Source: Thermoplasmatales archaeon
GTDB taxonomy: Archaea; Thermoplasmatota; Thermoplasmata; Thermoplasmatales; Thermoplasmataceae
Direction: 5' to 3'
DNA: 64,000 bases
Assembly: GCA_026127925.1 (NCBI GenBank)
Contig: JAJSLM010000002.1
Span: forward strand, 62,001 to 126,000
The first letter of the stretch is position 1; each line of letters opens with the position of its first letter. Positions 28,080 to 37,202 of the stretch are shown in pieces. The translations under genes and the position numbers were made by a program. The notes below the pieces were generated by a model. It had not been told where the DNA came from. It did no database searches and worked only from the letters and a program-made list of their open reading frames with translations.

Positions 28080-29699
28080 ATGGCTGAAGAAAAAGAAAAC
28101 CTAATTGCAAAAATAATGAACGAACCGCAACCGCTCCCACGCAAAGTTCCTGATTACATGCGAAAGAAAGGAGGAATATGGTACTGGACCGGAGCCCTTG
28201 TAATGTTTGCTTTTCTGTACGAGGTTATTACTGGACTTGTCCTTTTGTTTTTCTATCAGCCCTCCAATCCTTATGTTAGCACAGCTAACGTTGCTTACAA
28301 TATCCCTTATGGAACAATATTATTGACCACGCATCTCTACGGAGCCTATGCGATGATCGCACTGATGTACATTCATCTTCTGCGAAACATGTTTGTTGCT
28401 GGATATAAGAAGCCAAGAGAACAGCAGTGGCTAACAGGTGTATTGCTGTTTGTGTTGACTCTTGGTGCTGGTTTCTTTGGGTATTCCATGAGCGGGGATG
28501 TCCTATCGATATCGGCTACCGATGTCGGAAGAGGTATAGCTGCTGGTTTTCCATACATTGGAAACTACTTGAGAAGTATATTCTTCGGGAATGGAACCTC
28601 TTTATCTCTTTTCAGCAGGATGCTTTCCTGGCACATAATAATGGTAGCTCTTATAGGCATACTGTTTCTCGTTCACTTCTTTATGGCGGAGTACAATACT
28701 ATTATGCCTTCTCATAAAAGTGCAAAGTATGTTGCACCGGCAATAGATCATGAAGATTCCAGTTACAAGAAGTGGTATCCGTACAATATGTATTATATGC
28801 TTGAGTTGATGTTCCTATTCTTTGGCGTTATCATCATTCTGCCATCTATCCTTGCAATAATTCCACATATGCCACCACTTTTTTCTCCTTTTCCTCAGGC
28901 TGAGCCAGGTACTCCAGCAGCCTCAATGGTAACTGTCTTCTACCCTCCGTGGTTCCTTCTCTTTCTTTATAAGGAGCTGGACTTTGAATTTTCAGAAGGA
29001 ATGGGTCCATTTTGGGCCACGGTGCTCTTCGCTGGCATGCCCCTTATATATCTGATCATATTGCCAAAACTTGACAGCGGTGATTCTCTTAAACTGAGAG
29101 ATCGGCCTATAATCGTGTCATTTGGCATCCTTGGGATTGCATACATCGTTGGCCTTTCTATCTGGGGGGCTATACAACCAGGTTTTCCAATATCTACAAT
29201 TAAGGTTCTGGCATTTTTCTTTGGTATAGGTTTTGTGATCATTGCTACAACTGCGCTAATCGCTAAGGGATATCGGGAAAAAAGGATAAAGAATGAGAAT
29301 TCAGCTTATACGTTCATTTCTGCGGCTCTTCTGATATTCTCTCTTTTCGGTCTCGCAATGCTCGTATTTTACTCGATAAAATATCCAACGATGATCCATC
29401 TAGTCTCTCTCGCAATAATGGCCGTGATAAGTGCACTTGCAATATTTTCAACTGTTGCCTTTGCCCTTGGAAAACTGCCACGTAAAAGTACACCTAAAAC
29501 GAAGCTTGTTGGAAAGAGAGGACATATGATAGCTGGCGCTGGATTTGCATTTTCTGCAGTTGCCATTCTTTCTATCGTCTCCGTAATCCCTCCAGATGAT
29601 TCATTCAACAACGCCCTTTATGGGATCGGGCTCGGTATCATCTTCCTGCTTGTTGGAGGCATAATAAGGATTCTCAGATCATCCGAACTGGGAGAATAA
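28080..29699 (+). CDS. Cytochrome b (b6-type fused) of a bc1-like complex
   Basis: 539-residue integral membrane quinol oxidase subunit. The b-heme histidine pairs are H85/H99 and H185/H199, each 14 apart. A Qo-site motif reads PPWF at 289-292 where PEWY is usual. There are about 12 hydrophobic helices with extra helices after the bc core. It starts 10 nt after the Rieske gene. With the cupredoxin it should pass quinol electrons onwards. It is larger than most cytochrome b proteins because of the added C-terminal helices. Confidence 0.93.
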   Translation: MAEEKENLIAKIMNEPQPLPRKVPDYMRKKGGIWYWTGALVMFAFLYEVITGLVLLFFYQPSNPYVSTANVAYNIPYGTILLTTHLYGAYAMIALMYIHLLRNMFVAGYKKPREQQWLTGVLLFVLTLGAGFFGYSMSGDVLSISATDVGRGIAAGFPYIGNYLRSIFFGNGTSLSLFSRMLSWHIIMVALIGILFLVHFFMAEYNTIMPSHKSAKYVAPAIDHEDSSYKKWYPYNMYYMLELMFLFFGVIIILPSILAIIPHMPPLFSPFPQAEPGTPAASMVTVFYPPWFLLFLYKELDFEFSEGMGPFWATVLFAGMPLIYLIILPKLDSGDSLKLRDRPIIVSFGILGIAYIVGLSIWGAIQPGFPISTIKVLAFFFGIGFVIIATTALIAKGYREKRIKNENSAYTFISAALLIFSLFGLAMLVFYSIKYPTMIHLVSLAIMAVISALAIFSTVAFALGKLPRKSTPKTKLVGKRGHMIAGAGFAFSAVAILSIVSVIPPDDSFNNALYGIGLGIIFLLVGGIIRILRSSELGE

Positions 29700-29792
29700 A
29701 ATCGGAGGCACAGTCTGAAAAGAAAGTTTACGTTACCCTATAGTTCGGAAAGAATGTAAAAACTAATAAATAGAAAGAGAAAATGAAAGCCC

Positions 29793-30335
29793 ATGCAGAA
29801 AAACAATAGCTACTGGCATACGGTTCCGGTAGGTCCAGATCCTCCTGAGCATCTGTATGTTATAGTTGAAACACCAAAGGGAAGCAAGAACAAGTACGAG
29901 ATGAGCAAACAGTTTCCTGGAATCGTTTTGGATCGTGTTCTTCATTCGTCGGTTATGTACCCAATAGAATACGGCGCGGTTGGCCAGACCCTTTATGATG
30001 ATGGAGATCCGCTTGATGCTATGGTCTTGGTAAATGATCGAACATACCCTGGAGTCGTAATTAAAGCTAGGCCTGTCGGCTTGATGCACATGATCGATCA
30101 AGGTATAGTGGACAATAAGATTCTTACGGTTGCAGAGGACGATCCGGTTTATAGCAATGTTGTAAATTATGACGAACTACCTAATCATGTAATAAAAGAA
30201 ATATCACATTTCTTCGAGACCTATAAGTTGCTTGAAGAAAAGAGAACCGAAGTTCTAAAGTGGGAAGATCATGAGAAAGCCATAGAAGAGATAGACAGAT
30301 CAATAAACCTGTATAAAGAGAAATTTAACAAATGA
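29793..30335 (+). CDS. ppa: Inorganic pyrophosphatase, family I
   Basis: Soluble Mg-dependent pyrophosphatase, 180 residues, cytoplasmic. The signature DDGDPLDAM (about 69-77) carries the metal-binding aspartates, with VMYPIEYGAVGQT before it and the TVAEDDPVYSNV segment after. It drives biosynthetic reactions by removing PPi. It is oddly close to the membrane-bound H+-PPase gene (136 nt between), which also consumes PPi. Confidence 0.95.
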   Translation: MQKNNSYWHTVPVGPDPPEHLYVIVETPKGSKNKYEMSKQFPGIVLDRVLHSSVMYPIEYGAVGQTLYDDGDPLDAMVLVNDRTYPGVVIKARPVGLMHMIDQGIVDNKILTVAEDDPVYSNVVNYDELPNHVIKEISHFFETYKLLEEKRTEVLKWEDHEKAIEEIDRSINLYKEKFNK

Positions 30336-30470
30336 AACCTTTTCAGCCGTTCTTTGGGTAAAACTTTATTTTTGCCATATAAAATCGCTTTATGAGCTCG
30401 TAGAAAAGTAGTGTATTTCGCGCACATATCAGCGAAAAGAATTATAATAATCCTAGAGCTTAAGGAAGTT

Positions 30471-32570
30471 ATGGCGTTCACAATATTCGATTGGGAAATG
30501 CTGGTGCTGGGAGCCGCGGTCGTAGGCCTATTGTATGCGGCTTTGCAGAGTATTTCCCTCCTGAGAATCCCTGTGAAAGAAGAGTTGCCCGCAGAAATTT
30601 CGAAGAGGATAAGGGAAGGTTCTGATGCATTCATGAAACGGCAATATACAACCGTTTTCATTTTCGCAATAATTCTCTTTGTGATAATATTTGTGGCATT
30701 CTACTTTTATCAGGGTTTTGACGTTGCATGGAAACTTGCCTTGGGTTTCATAGTTGGCGCAGTCGGGTCTGCGGTGGCTGGGATAATTGGTATGAGCATA
30801 TCAGTCCGCCTTAACGTGAGGGTTGCCATTCTCGCTAAGAAGGGAATGAGCCCTGCACTCAGGGCAGCATTTAGGGGCGGGAGTGTTACTGGCCTTTCTG
30901 TCGCCTCATTGGCACTCTTAGGCCTAATCGTGTTCTACCTCGCATACAAGAATCCGGACTTGATGATTGGCTACATATTCGGTGCATCTCTTGTGAGTCT
31001 CTTTGCAAGAGTTGGAGGAGGCATATTCACAAAAGGAGCAGATGTAGGAGCCGATCTTGTTGGTAAGGTAGAGGCAGGGATACCTGAAGATGATCCGAGA
31101 AATCCGGCTGTAATTGCTGATAATGTGGGCGATAATGTTGGGGACTGTGCAGGAATGGGTGCTGATCTGTTTGAAACGTATGTTGTAACGATTACCGCAT
31201 CCATGCTTCTTGCTTTCCTTGTAGCCAGAACATATGCAAGTTATAACGGCATTTCTATGCTATCAAACGGAGTTACTTTTCCGCTCGTGATAGGCGCCAT
31301 AGCCATATTCGCAACGATAATCGGCACATTCTTTGTTAGAAAGAACCAGAAACAGCGGATAATGACTGCACTGTACAAAGGACTAATCGCAACCGCTATA
31401 ATTTCTGCAATCGGATTCTATCTGGCGGATTATTACCTAATGAATGGAAATCTCGCCATATTTGGTGACACTCTTGTAGGGATATTTATAACATTCGTAA
31501 TGGTTTACGTAACTGAGTACTATACTTCGGAGAGATACAAACCGGTAGCAAGAATTGCCAAGGCGTCAACAACCGGAGCCGGTACAACTATAATTACAGG
31601 CCTAGGTTATGGCTTGCAGGCGGTCTTCATTCCGGCAATTGTAATAGTCGGTGGGATCCTCGTATCGTTTTCAATCACTTTCCTTTCTTTCGGCAACATA
31701 GCAGATTTCGGTCTTTACGGAATCGGGATTGCCGCGACAAGTATGCTCTCCGTGGTTGGAATGATCATTTCAATCGATTCGTACGGTCCTATAACAGACA
31801 ACGCTGGTGGAATAGCGGAAATGGCTGGATTTGATCAAAAGACAAGGGATGAGGTTACAGATCCACTTGATGCTGTTGGAAATACTACAAAAGCCGTTAC
31901 AAAGGGTTATGCAATAGGAAGCGCTGCTCTTGCTGCTCTTACTCTGTTTGCAGCGTATAAGACACTGATCGCTTCTAAATTCCCAATAATAGAAATCGAC
32001 AATCCACTCGTAATATCCGGACTCTTCATAGGAGCTATGCTTCCATTCTTCTTTACATCATATCTCATGAATGCTGTTGGAAAGGCAGCGTCTGCGATAG
32101 TCGAAGAGGTAAGGAAGCAGTTCCATGAAAGACCAGGGATACTCAAGGGCACCGAAAAGCCTGATTATGGCAAGGCAGTGGATATAGTCACTAAGGAAGC
32201 ACTCAGACAGTTAATGATCCCGGCAATCATAGCAGTTGGAACTCCAATAATTGTAGGTTTTGTTCTCGGGCCGCTGGCCCTTGGAGGAATATTGATCGGC
32301 GTTATACTATCAGGTTTTCCGCTCGCAATAATGATGACAGTCGGTGGTGGCGCCTGGGATAACGGAAAGAAATACATCGAACAGGGGAACTATGGTGGAA
32401 AAGGTTCTGAAGCCCATAAAGCCGCTGTTGTTGGAGATACTGTGGGTGACGCTACAAAAGATACTGCAGGCCCTGCAATAAATCCACTGGTGAAGGTCGT
32501 CAACACAATTTCAATACTCTTCGTGGCTATAATGCTTTCGCACTACCTTCTCATCGGTTTCCATCCATAA
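30471..32570 (+). CDS. hppA: Membrane-bound proton-pumping pyrophosphatase (K+-independent type)
   Basis: About 16-helix membrane enzyme, 699 residues, that couples PPi hydrolysis to H+ translocation. Substrate-binding motifs: DVGADLVGKVEAGIPEDDPR and DNVGDNVGDCAGMGADLFE in the middle, and GDTVGDATKDTAGPAINPL near the end. In the cation-selectivity loop GNTTKAVTKGY there is a Lys where K+-dependent enzymes have Ala, so it is predicted to be K+-independent. I use ATG 30471; an upstream in-frame ATG at 30411 adds 20 non-homologous residues. Confidence 0.95.
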   Translation: MAFTIFDWEMLVLGAAVVGLLYAALQSISLLRIPVKEELPAEISKRIREGSDAFMKRQYTTVFIFAIILFVIIFVAFYFYQGFDVAWKLALGFIVGAVGSAVAGIIGMSISVRLNVRVAILAKKGMSPALRAAFRGGSVTGLSVASLALLGLIVFYLAYKNPDLMIGYIFGASLVSLFARVGGGIFTKGADVGADLVGKVEAGIPEDDPRNPAVIADNVGDNVGDCAGMGADLFETYVVTITASMLLAFLVARTYASYNGISMLSNGVTFPLVIGAIAIFATIIGTFFVRKNQKQRIMTALYKGLIATAIISAIGFYLADYYLMNGNLAIFGDTLVGIFITFVMVYVTEYYTSERYKPVARIAKASTTGAGTTIITGLGYGLQAVFIPAIVIVGGILVSFSITFLSFGNIADFGLYGIGIAATSMLSVVGMIISIDSYGPITDNAGGIAEMAGFDQKTRDEVTDPLDAVGNTTKAVTKGYAIGSAALAALTLFAAYKTLIASKFPIIEIDNPLVISGLFIGAMLPFFFTSYLMNAVGKAASAIVEEVRKQFHERPGILKGTEKPDYGKAVDIVTKEALRQLMIPAIIAVGTPIIVGFVLGPLALGGILIGVILSGFPLAIMMTVGGGAWDNGKKYIEQGNYGGKGSEAHKAAVVGDTVGDATKDTAGPAINPLVKVVNTISILFVAIMLSHYLLIGFHP

Positions 32571-32622
32571 AAACAAAACTATTTGGAAAAGTTCAAAGGG
32601 ATAAAAACAACATCCCGTTTTA

Positions 32623-32630
32623 TTTTTTTT
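32623..32630 (+). terminator. T8 terminator of hppA
   Basis: Oligo-T run about 55 nt after the hppA stop, typical of archaeal termination. Confidence 0.45.
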
Positions 32631-32934
32631 GAATGCAATACAAACCACACCTCTTGATTCTTTTCACTTAAGAATGCAGGAGCTAACGTTGCAAAACGAT
32701 CACAGCCAAACTGAAACAGCATTAATTTTCATGCTTATATGAATTCGCAAGTACGAGCAATTCTTAAGATTCAATTCTGGGCTTAAAGTAAACTTTTGGG
32801 TTAATGTGCGTCCGCAAGCGATCATTGAAAATGGTACAAAAGTAAAAAAAAAAGGAATGGAAAATGGTTGTTAGGAAAAGACTAGATCTGGTCCCATATT
32901 TCATGAGCAGCTATTATCGGGATATAATCAATAT

Positions 32935-32942
32935 AAAAAAAA
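32935..32942 (-). terminator. T8 terminator of ppdK
   Basis: A8 on the plus strand, i.e. T8 on the coding strand, about 10 nt after the ppdK stop. Confidence 0.5.
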
Positions 32943-32951
32943 GAGAAGATT

Positions 32952-35633
32952 TTATTCTTCGTTGTCCGATTCCTTGGACTGAAGTGCAGCTCTTGCTGCC
33001 GCCAACCTCGCTATTGGAAGCCTGAACGGAGAAGCAGATACGTAGTTCAAACCAATCTGATGACAGAACTCTATCGTGTCAGGATCGCCTCCCTGTTCAC
33101 CGCATATGCCTATTTCGAGGGTTTTATTTGTTCTCCTGCCCTTCTTTACTGCAATTTGCATTAATTCACCTACACCTTCACGATCCAAAGAATTGAACGG
33201 ATCATCCTTGAGTATTCCATACTCAAGGTACTTGGCCATGAATTTCCCTTCGGCGTCGTCTCGGCTGTAACCGAATGTCATCTGAGTGAGATCATTCGTG
33301 CCGAAAGAGAAGAACTCTGCATATTTGGCTATCTGGTCAGCGGTTACACATGCCCGGGGTATCTCTATCATGGTTCCAAATTTGTAATCTATTTCAGTGC
33401 TTCCCATGGCTTCTTTGGCAATCTCCCTAAGAGATGTTTTCAGGCGTTTCATCTCGTTTGAATGTCCAACAAGCGGGATCATAATCTCCGGGAAAATTTT
33501 CCTGCCTTCTTCGATAACTTTCTTCGCTGCAGTTATTATTGCCCTGACTTGCATCTCGTATATTTCGGGGTAAAGCAGGCCTAGTCTGCATCCTCTGAAA
33601 CCAAGCATGGGATTAAACTCCTCAATATTCCTTATTACTGTAAGAAGGCTGTTAAGTTCTGCAAGTCTTCCCACAATGGAATCCATTTCCTTGTTGTCTG
33701 TGGTCTTGGTAAGCTTCAATTTGAGATCGAATTCCTCCTGAAGAACATCTTCCTTGCTTGGAAGGAATTCATGAAGTGGTGGGTCGAGCAAGCGGATTAT
33801 CACCGGAAATCCTTCCATTGTCCTGAAAAATTCAGTGAAATCCGATACCTGCATCGGAAGAAGCTGATTGAGATACTGAATCCTTTGTTCCCTGGTCTGG
33901 CTCATGATCATGGCACGCATTATGGGGATTCTATCTGTTCCTAGAAACATTCTCTCGGTTCTCGCCAAACCTATACCTTCAGCTCCGTTTTCACGGGCCA
34001 TTTTTGCTTCAGCCGGCGTATTGGCATTTGCACGTACTCCAAGTTTTCTGAAACTGTCAGCCCATTCCAGAATGATTTTAGTTTGCTCGTTTATTGCAGG
34101 TATCTCTACCTCCAGTCTTCCTTTGAAGAACTCGCCAGTGGCTCCGTCGATTGTAACGACGTCGCCCTCTCCCAGCACGAGGCCGTTCACGGTTGCCTTT
34201 TTCTCCCTGACGCTAACAACCAGCATTTCGGCTCCCACAACTGCAGGTTTTCCCATAGCCCTTGCAACGACTGCGGCGTGAGATGTCATCCCGCCTTTCT
34301 GCGTCAAAAATCCTTCAGATGCAGCCATACCCCTGACGTCGTCCGCAGTAGTTTCAGGTCTTACCAGGATCACCTTCTTTCCGTCTTTGGATTTGGCGAC
34401 AGCATCTTCAGAGGTAAACACTATTTCACCAACCGCAGCACCAGGCGAAGCTGCCAATCCCTTACCGATAGCTTTCTCATGTTTGGACTTCTTTACCTGT
34501 GGATGCAGTAAAAGATCAAGGGTCGACGGTGTTATTCTCAATACTGCAGTTTCTCTTGTAATAAGACCTTCATTTGCCATTTCAACAGCCATACGCACTG
34601 CTGCAACTGCAGTTCTTTTTCCGTTCCTTGTCTGCAGCATGTAAAATCTGCCCTTCTCTATGGTGAATTCCATGTCCTGCATATCCTTGTAATGGTTCTC
34701 CAGAATTTCTGCAGAACGGACGAGATCAGAATATGCCTGTGGCATAAGGGTCTTCATATCATCTATGTACTTTGGCGTCCTTATTCCGGCAACCACATCT
34801 TCTCCCTGTGCATTCTGAAGAAACTCCGCAAACAGTTTATGTTCCCCGGTGTTTGGATCGCGGGTAAACGCAACGCCAGTAGCTGAATCTTCACCCATAT
34901 TACCGAAGACCATTGTAACAACACTCACAGCTGTACCAAGGGTATCAGGAATTTTGTTTATCTCCCTGTAGGCTATGGCTCGCTCGCTGTTCCATGATCG
35001 GAATACGGCTTCAACGCATAATCTCATCTGTTCAACAGGTTCCTGCGGGAATTTCAGACCCTCTTTTTCATATACACCGAAGTAGAGGTTGATCAACTCC
35101 TTAAGCTGGTCAGCACTGAGTTCATAGTCTTCCTTCTTACCGTACTTCTTCTTTATTGCTGTGAGGTTTTCCTCAAAATTCTCCTTGGGCACGTCCAAAA
35201 CAACATTCCCAAACATCTGGATCAATCTTCTGTAAGAATCGTAGGCAAAGCGTTCGTTGGAACTCGCCTCTGCTAGACCCTGAACTGTTTCATCATTTAA
35301 TCCAACATTGAGAACTGTATCCATCATACCTGGCATGCTGATCTTTGCACCTGACCTCACGGAAACAAGGAGTGGCGAAGATCGTGAACCAAACTTCTTA
35401 CCGGATTCCTTCTCAATGGTTGCTAGAGCCTCAAGTGTCTGTTCCCACATTTGATCAGGGAACTCCTTCTTCTTGAGATATTGCAGACATGCCTCGGTTG
35501 TTATTGTGAATCCGGGAGGGACATTCAACCCGATTTTCTTCATTTCTGCTAAGCCGGCTCCTTTTCCACCCAGAAGGTCCACCATCTCTTTGCTGCCTTC
35601 CGAAAAAAGATATACATATTTGGCTGACATCAT
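32952..35633 (-). CDS. ppdK: Pyruvate phosphate dikinase
   Basis: Interconverts pyruvate + ATP + Pi with phosphoenolpyruvate + AMP + PPi. 893 residues with three regions: N-terminal ATP-grasp domain (LLGGKGAGLAEM near 21; SVRSGAKISMPGMMDTVLN near 94), central phosphohistidine domain (GGMTSHAAVVARAMG with the catalytic His) and C-terminal PEP barrel (GAEGIGLARTERMF; SFGTNDLTQMTFG; CGEQGGDP with the catalytic Cys). The PPi it makes or uses links it to the two pyrophosphatases just upstream on the other strand. Confidence 0.96.
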   Translation of the reverse strand: MMSAKYVYLFSEGSKEMVDLLGGKGAGLAEMKKIGLNVPPGFTITTEACLQYLKKKEFPDQMWEQTLEALATIEKESGKKFGSRSSPLLVSVRSGAKISMPGMMDTVLNVGLNDETVQGLAEASSNERFAYDSYRRLIQMFGNVVLDVPKENFEENLTAIKKKYGKKEDYELSADQLKELINLYFGVYEKEGLKFPQEPVEQMRLCVEAVFRSWNSERAIAYREINKIPDTLGTAVSVVTMVFGNMGEDSATGVAFTRDPNTGEHKLFAEFLQNAQGEDVVAGIRTPKYIDDMKTLMPQAYSDLVRSAEILENHYKDMQDMEFTIEKGRFYMLQTRNGKRTAVAAVRMAVEMANEGLITRETAVLRITPSTLDLLLHPQVKKSKHEKAIGKGLAASPGAAVGEIVFTSEDAVAKSKDGKKVILVRPETTADDVRGMAASEGFLTQKGGMTSHAAVVARAMGKPAVVGAEMLVVSVREKKATVNGLVLGEGDVVTIDGATGEFFKGRLEVEIPAINEQTKIILEWADSFRKLGVRANANTPAEAKMARENGAEGIGLARTERMFLGTDRIPIMRAMIMSQTREQRIQYLNQLLPMQVSDFTEFFRTMEGFPVIIRLLDPPLHEFLPSKEDVLQEEFDLKLKLTKTTDNKEMDSIVGRLAELNSLLTVIRNIEEFNPMLGFRGCRLGLLYPEIYEMQVRAIITAAKKVIEEGRKIFPEIMIPLVGHSNEMKRLKTSLREIAKEAMGSTEIDYKFGTMIEIPRACVTADQIAKYAEFFSFGTNDLTQMTFGYSRDDAEGKFMAKYLEYGILKDDPFNSLDREGVGELMQIAVKKGRRTNKTLEIGICGEQGGDPDTIEFCHQIGLNYVSASPFRLPIARLAAARAALQSKESDNEE

Positions 35634-35751
35634 GATCTTGAATTGTTACAGACAATAAAAGGTTCTTTGTTTCGCACGACAAAGGCGCGTATAAAAAAAA
35701 TCAAGGAGAAAGAAGGAATCGTAAAGGTTAGGGCGATATAACTTGCAAAGA

Positions 35752-36450
35752 ATGTCATTTCAATCTGATTTAGGGAAGATCTCTTATCTCTACAGAGATG
35801 GGCATTTTCCATTGATCATGCTACATGGCCTTGGCGGAACTGGAAACAGTTTTTTGAAGGTTGCACTTCAATTACCGAGTGATTTTGCACTAATTATGCC
35901 CGATCTCCTCGGACATGGAAAGACAGTATCGAACGTGGATAACATTACTATTGAGAACCAGGGACTTCTGGTTAAAAGGATTGTTGAACATCTTGGTGCG
36001 TCAGAATTTGGTCTTTATGGGCATTCGTATGGTGGCTGGATATCTCTCTACTTCAGCATAAACATCGGGAAACCTCGGATCCTTATCCTGGAAGACTCCG
36101 CTGGTTTGAATCCAACAGTTGGGGAAGAGGGGGACGTTGAGAAATTTCTCGATGCAATTATGAGAACAAGCCCATGGAACAGCAGGGATACGTTAAGGTC
36201 AATAATAATAAACAATGCAACGGCTGAAAAGAAGATCACGAATGACCAGTTGAACTCTCTCACCCAAAGAACGTTAATCATGTGGAGTGAAGAGGATAGG
36301 GTTATACCGATTTACTTCGGTAAATTGATGCATGAGAACATAAAATCAAGCATCCTTATTACGTTCCCAAATGCTGCGCACGTACCGCATGTAAAATATC
36401 CGGAAAAGGTTGCCAGTTCAGTAACATCCTTTTTCAGAGGTACAATCTAG
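35752..36450 (+). CDS. Alpha/beta hydrolase
   Basis: 232-residue alpha/beta-fold hydrolase. Oxyanion region LHGLGGTG (24-31), nucleophile elbow GHSYGG with S92, an Asp in MWSEEDRVIPIYFG, and the catalytic His in NAAHVPHVKYP near the end. Possible esterase or C-C hydrolase, substrate unknown. I use ATG 35752; a TTG three codons earlier is possible. Its 3' end overlaps the convergent nitrilase gene by 4 nt. Confidence 0.85.
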   Translation: MSFQSDLGKISYLYRDGHFPLIMLHGLGGTGNSFLKVALQLPSDFALIMPDLLGHGKTVSNVDNITIENQGLLVKRIVEHLGASEFGLYGHSYGGWISLYFSINIGKPRILILEDSAGLNPTVGEEGDVEKFLDAIMRTSPWNSRDTLRSIIINNATAEKKITNDQLNSLTQRTLIMWSEEDRVIPIYFGKLMHENIKSSILITFPNAAHVPHVKYPEKVASSVTSFFRGTI

Positions 36451-37202
36451 ATATGGCCGGTAGAGTATTCTCCAGGATCTTCGAGCATTCTCCTTTCAAT
36501 CATTGGGATGTGTGATTCCAAATCGATCTCGGAGAGCATGCTCACACTTCTGCCTGCATTTGTATAATTGAGCAATACAGCAGAGTCATCCTGCGTCATG
36601 TGCGTGGCCAGTGATCCTCCGCCAAGCGGATCGCTTATAGAATTCACAGATACTACCGGTACTCTGTTCTCCAATGATCTTAGCTTGACATAGAGGTGCC
36701 ACATTTCCCGGTAGCGTTTTAAAATCAGGGAAGGGTTGAATATGATTCTCGCGCCTTGCCTAACCTGGACCTTAACATAGTATGGGAAATCAAGATCGTA
36801 GCATACTGCGATTCCGAAGGCAATATTTTGTGCACGAAAAACCTTTAACTCATTTCCGCTCCTGTATTTTGATTTCTCAGGCCCAAAAAGGGAGATCTTA
36901 TCCTGGTAACCTTTAAGTTCTCCCTTATAGAAGACTGGAGCAGAATTAAAGAGCCCATAAGATCTTTCTACGGAAAAACTTCCAGGGATTACCAGACAGG
37001 AAAAAGAATCAGATATATTAGTGAACATATCCATAACCCTTCTGTATTCTGCAGATTTCTCCTCCAGAACAGTATTCAACCATTTTTCAGGCATTATCAG
37101 ACTGTCTGCTTTCGAGGTCTCCAATTTTCTTTCTATTTTCTTCACTATAGAGTCGAGTTCTGAATATGCAGAAATCCTCGCCTGGAAGCTCAGGATTTTC
37201 AA
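36447..37202 (-). CDS. Carbon-nitrogen hydrolase (nitrilase superfamily)
   Basis: 251-residue amidase of the nitrilase superfamily. The catalytic triad is in place: E39 (IMPEKW), K102 (GYQDKISLF) and C134 (AVCYDLDFP). The substrate is unknown. The start overlaps the end of coaBC by 4 nt, so it is translated in the coaBC operon, which suggests, but does not show, a role near coenzyme A or pantothenate metabolism. Confidence 0.87.
   Translation of the reverse strand: MKILSFQARISAYSELDSIVKKIERKLETSKADSLIMPEKWLNTVLEEKSAEYRRVMDMFTNISDSFSCLVIPGSFSVERSYGLFNSAPVFYKGELKGYQDKISLFGPEKSKYRSGNELKVFRAQNIAFGIAVCYDLDFPYYVKVQVRQGARIIFNPSLILKRYREMWHLYVKLRSLENRVPVVSVNSISDPLGGGSLATHMTQDDSAVLLNYTNAGRSVSMLSEIDLESHIPMIERRMLEDPGEYSTGHI

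Larger units (their letters stand above)
32571..32951. other. Convergent intergenic region with two T-run terminators
   Basis: No gene seen in 381 nt. T8 on the plus strand (32623-32630) follows hppA and T8 on the minus strand (32935-32942 complement) follows ppdK. Confidence 0.5.
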
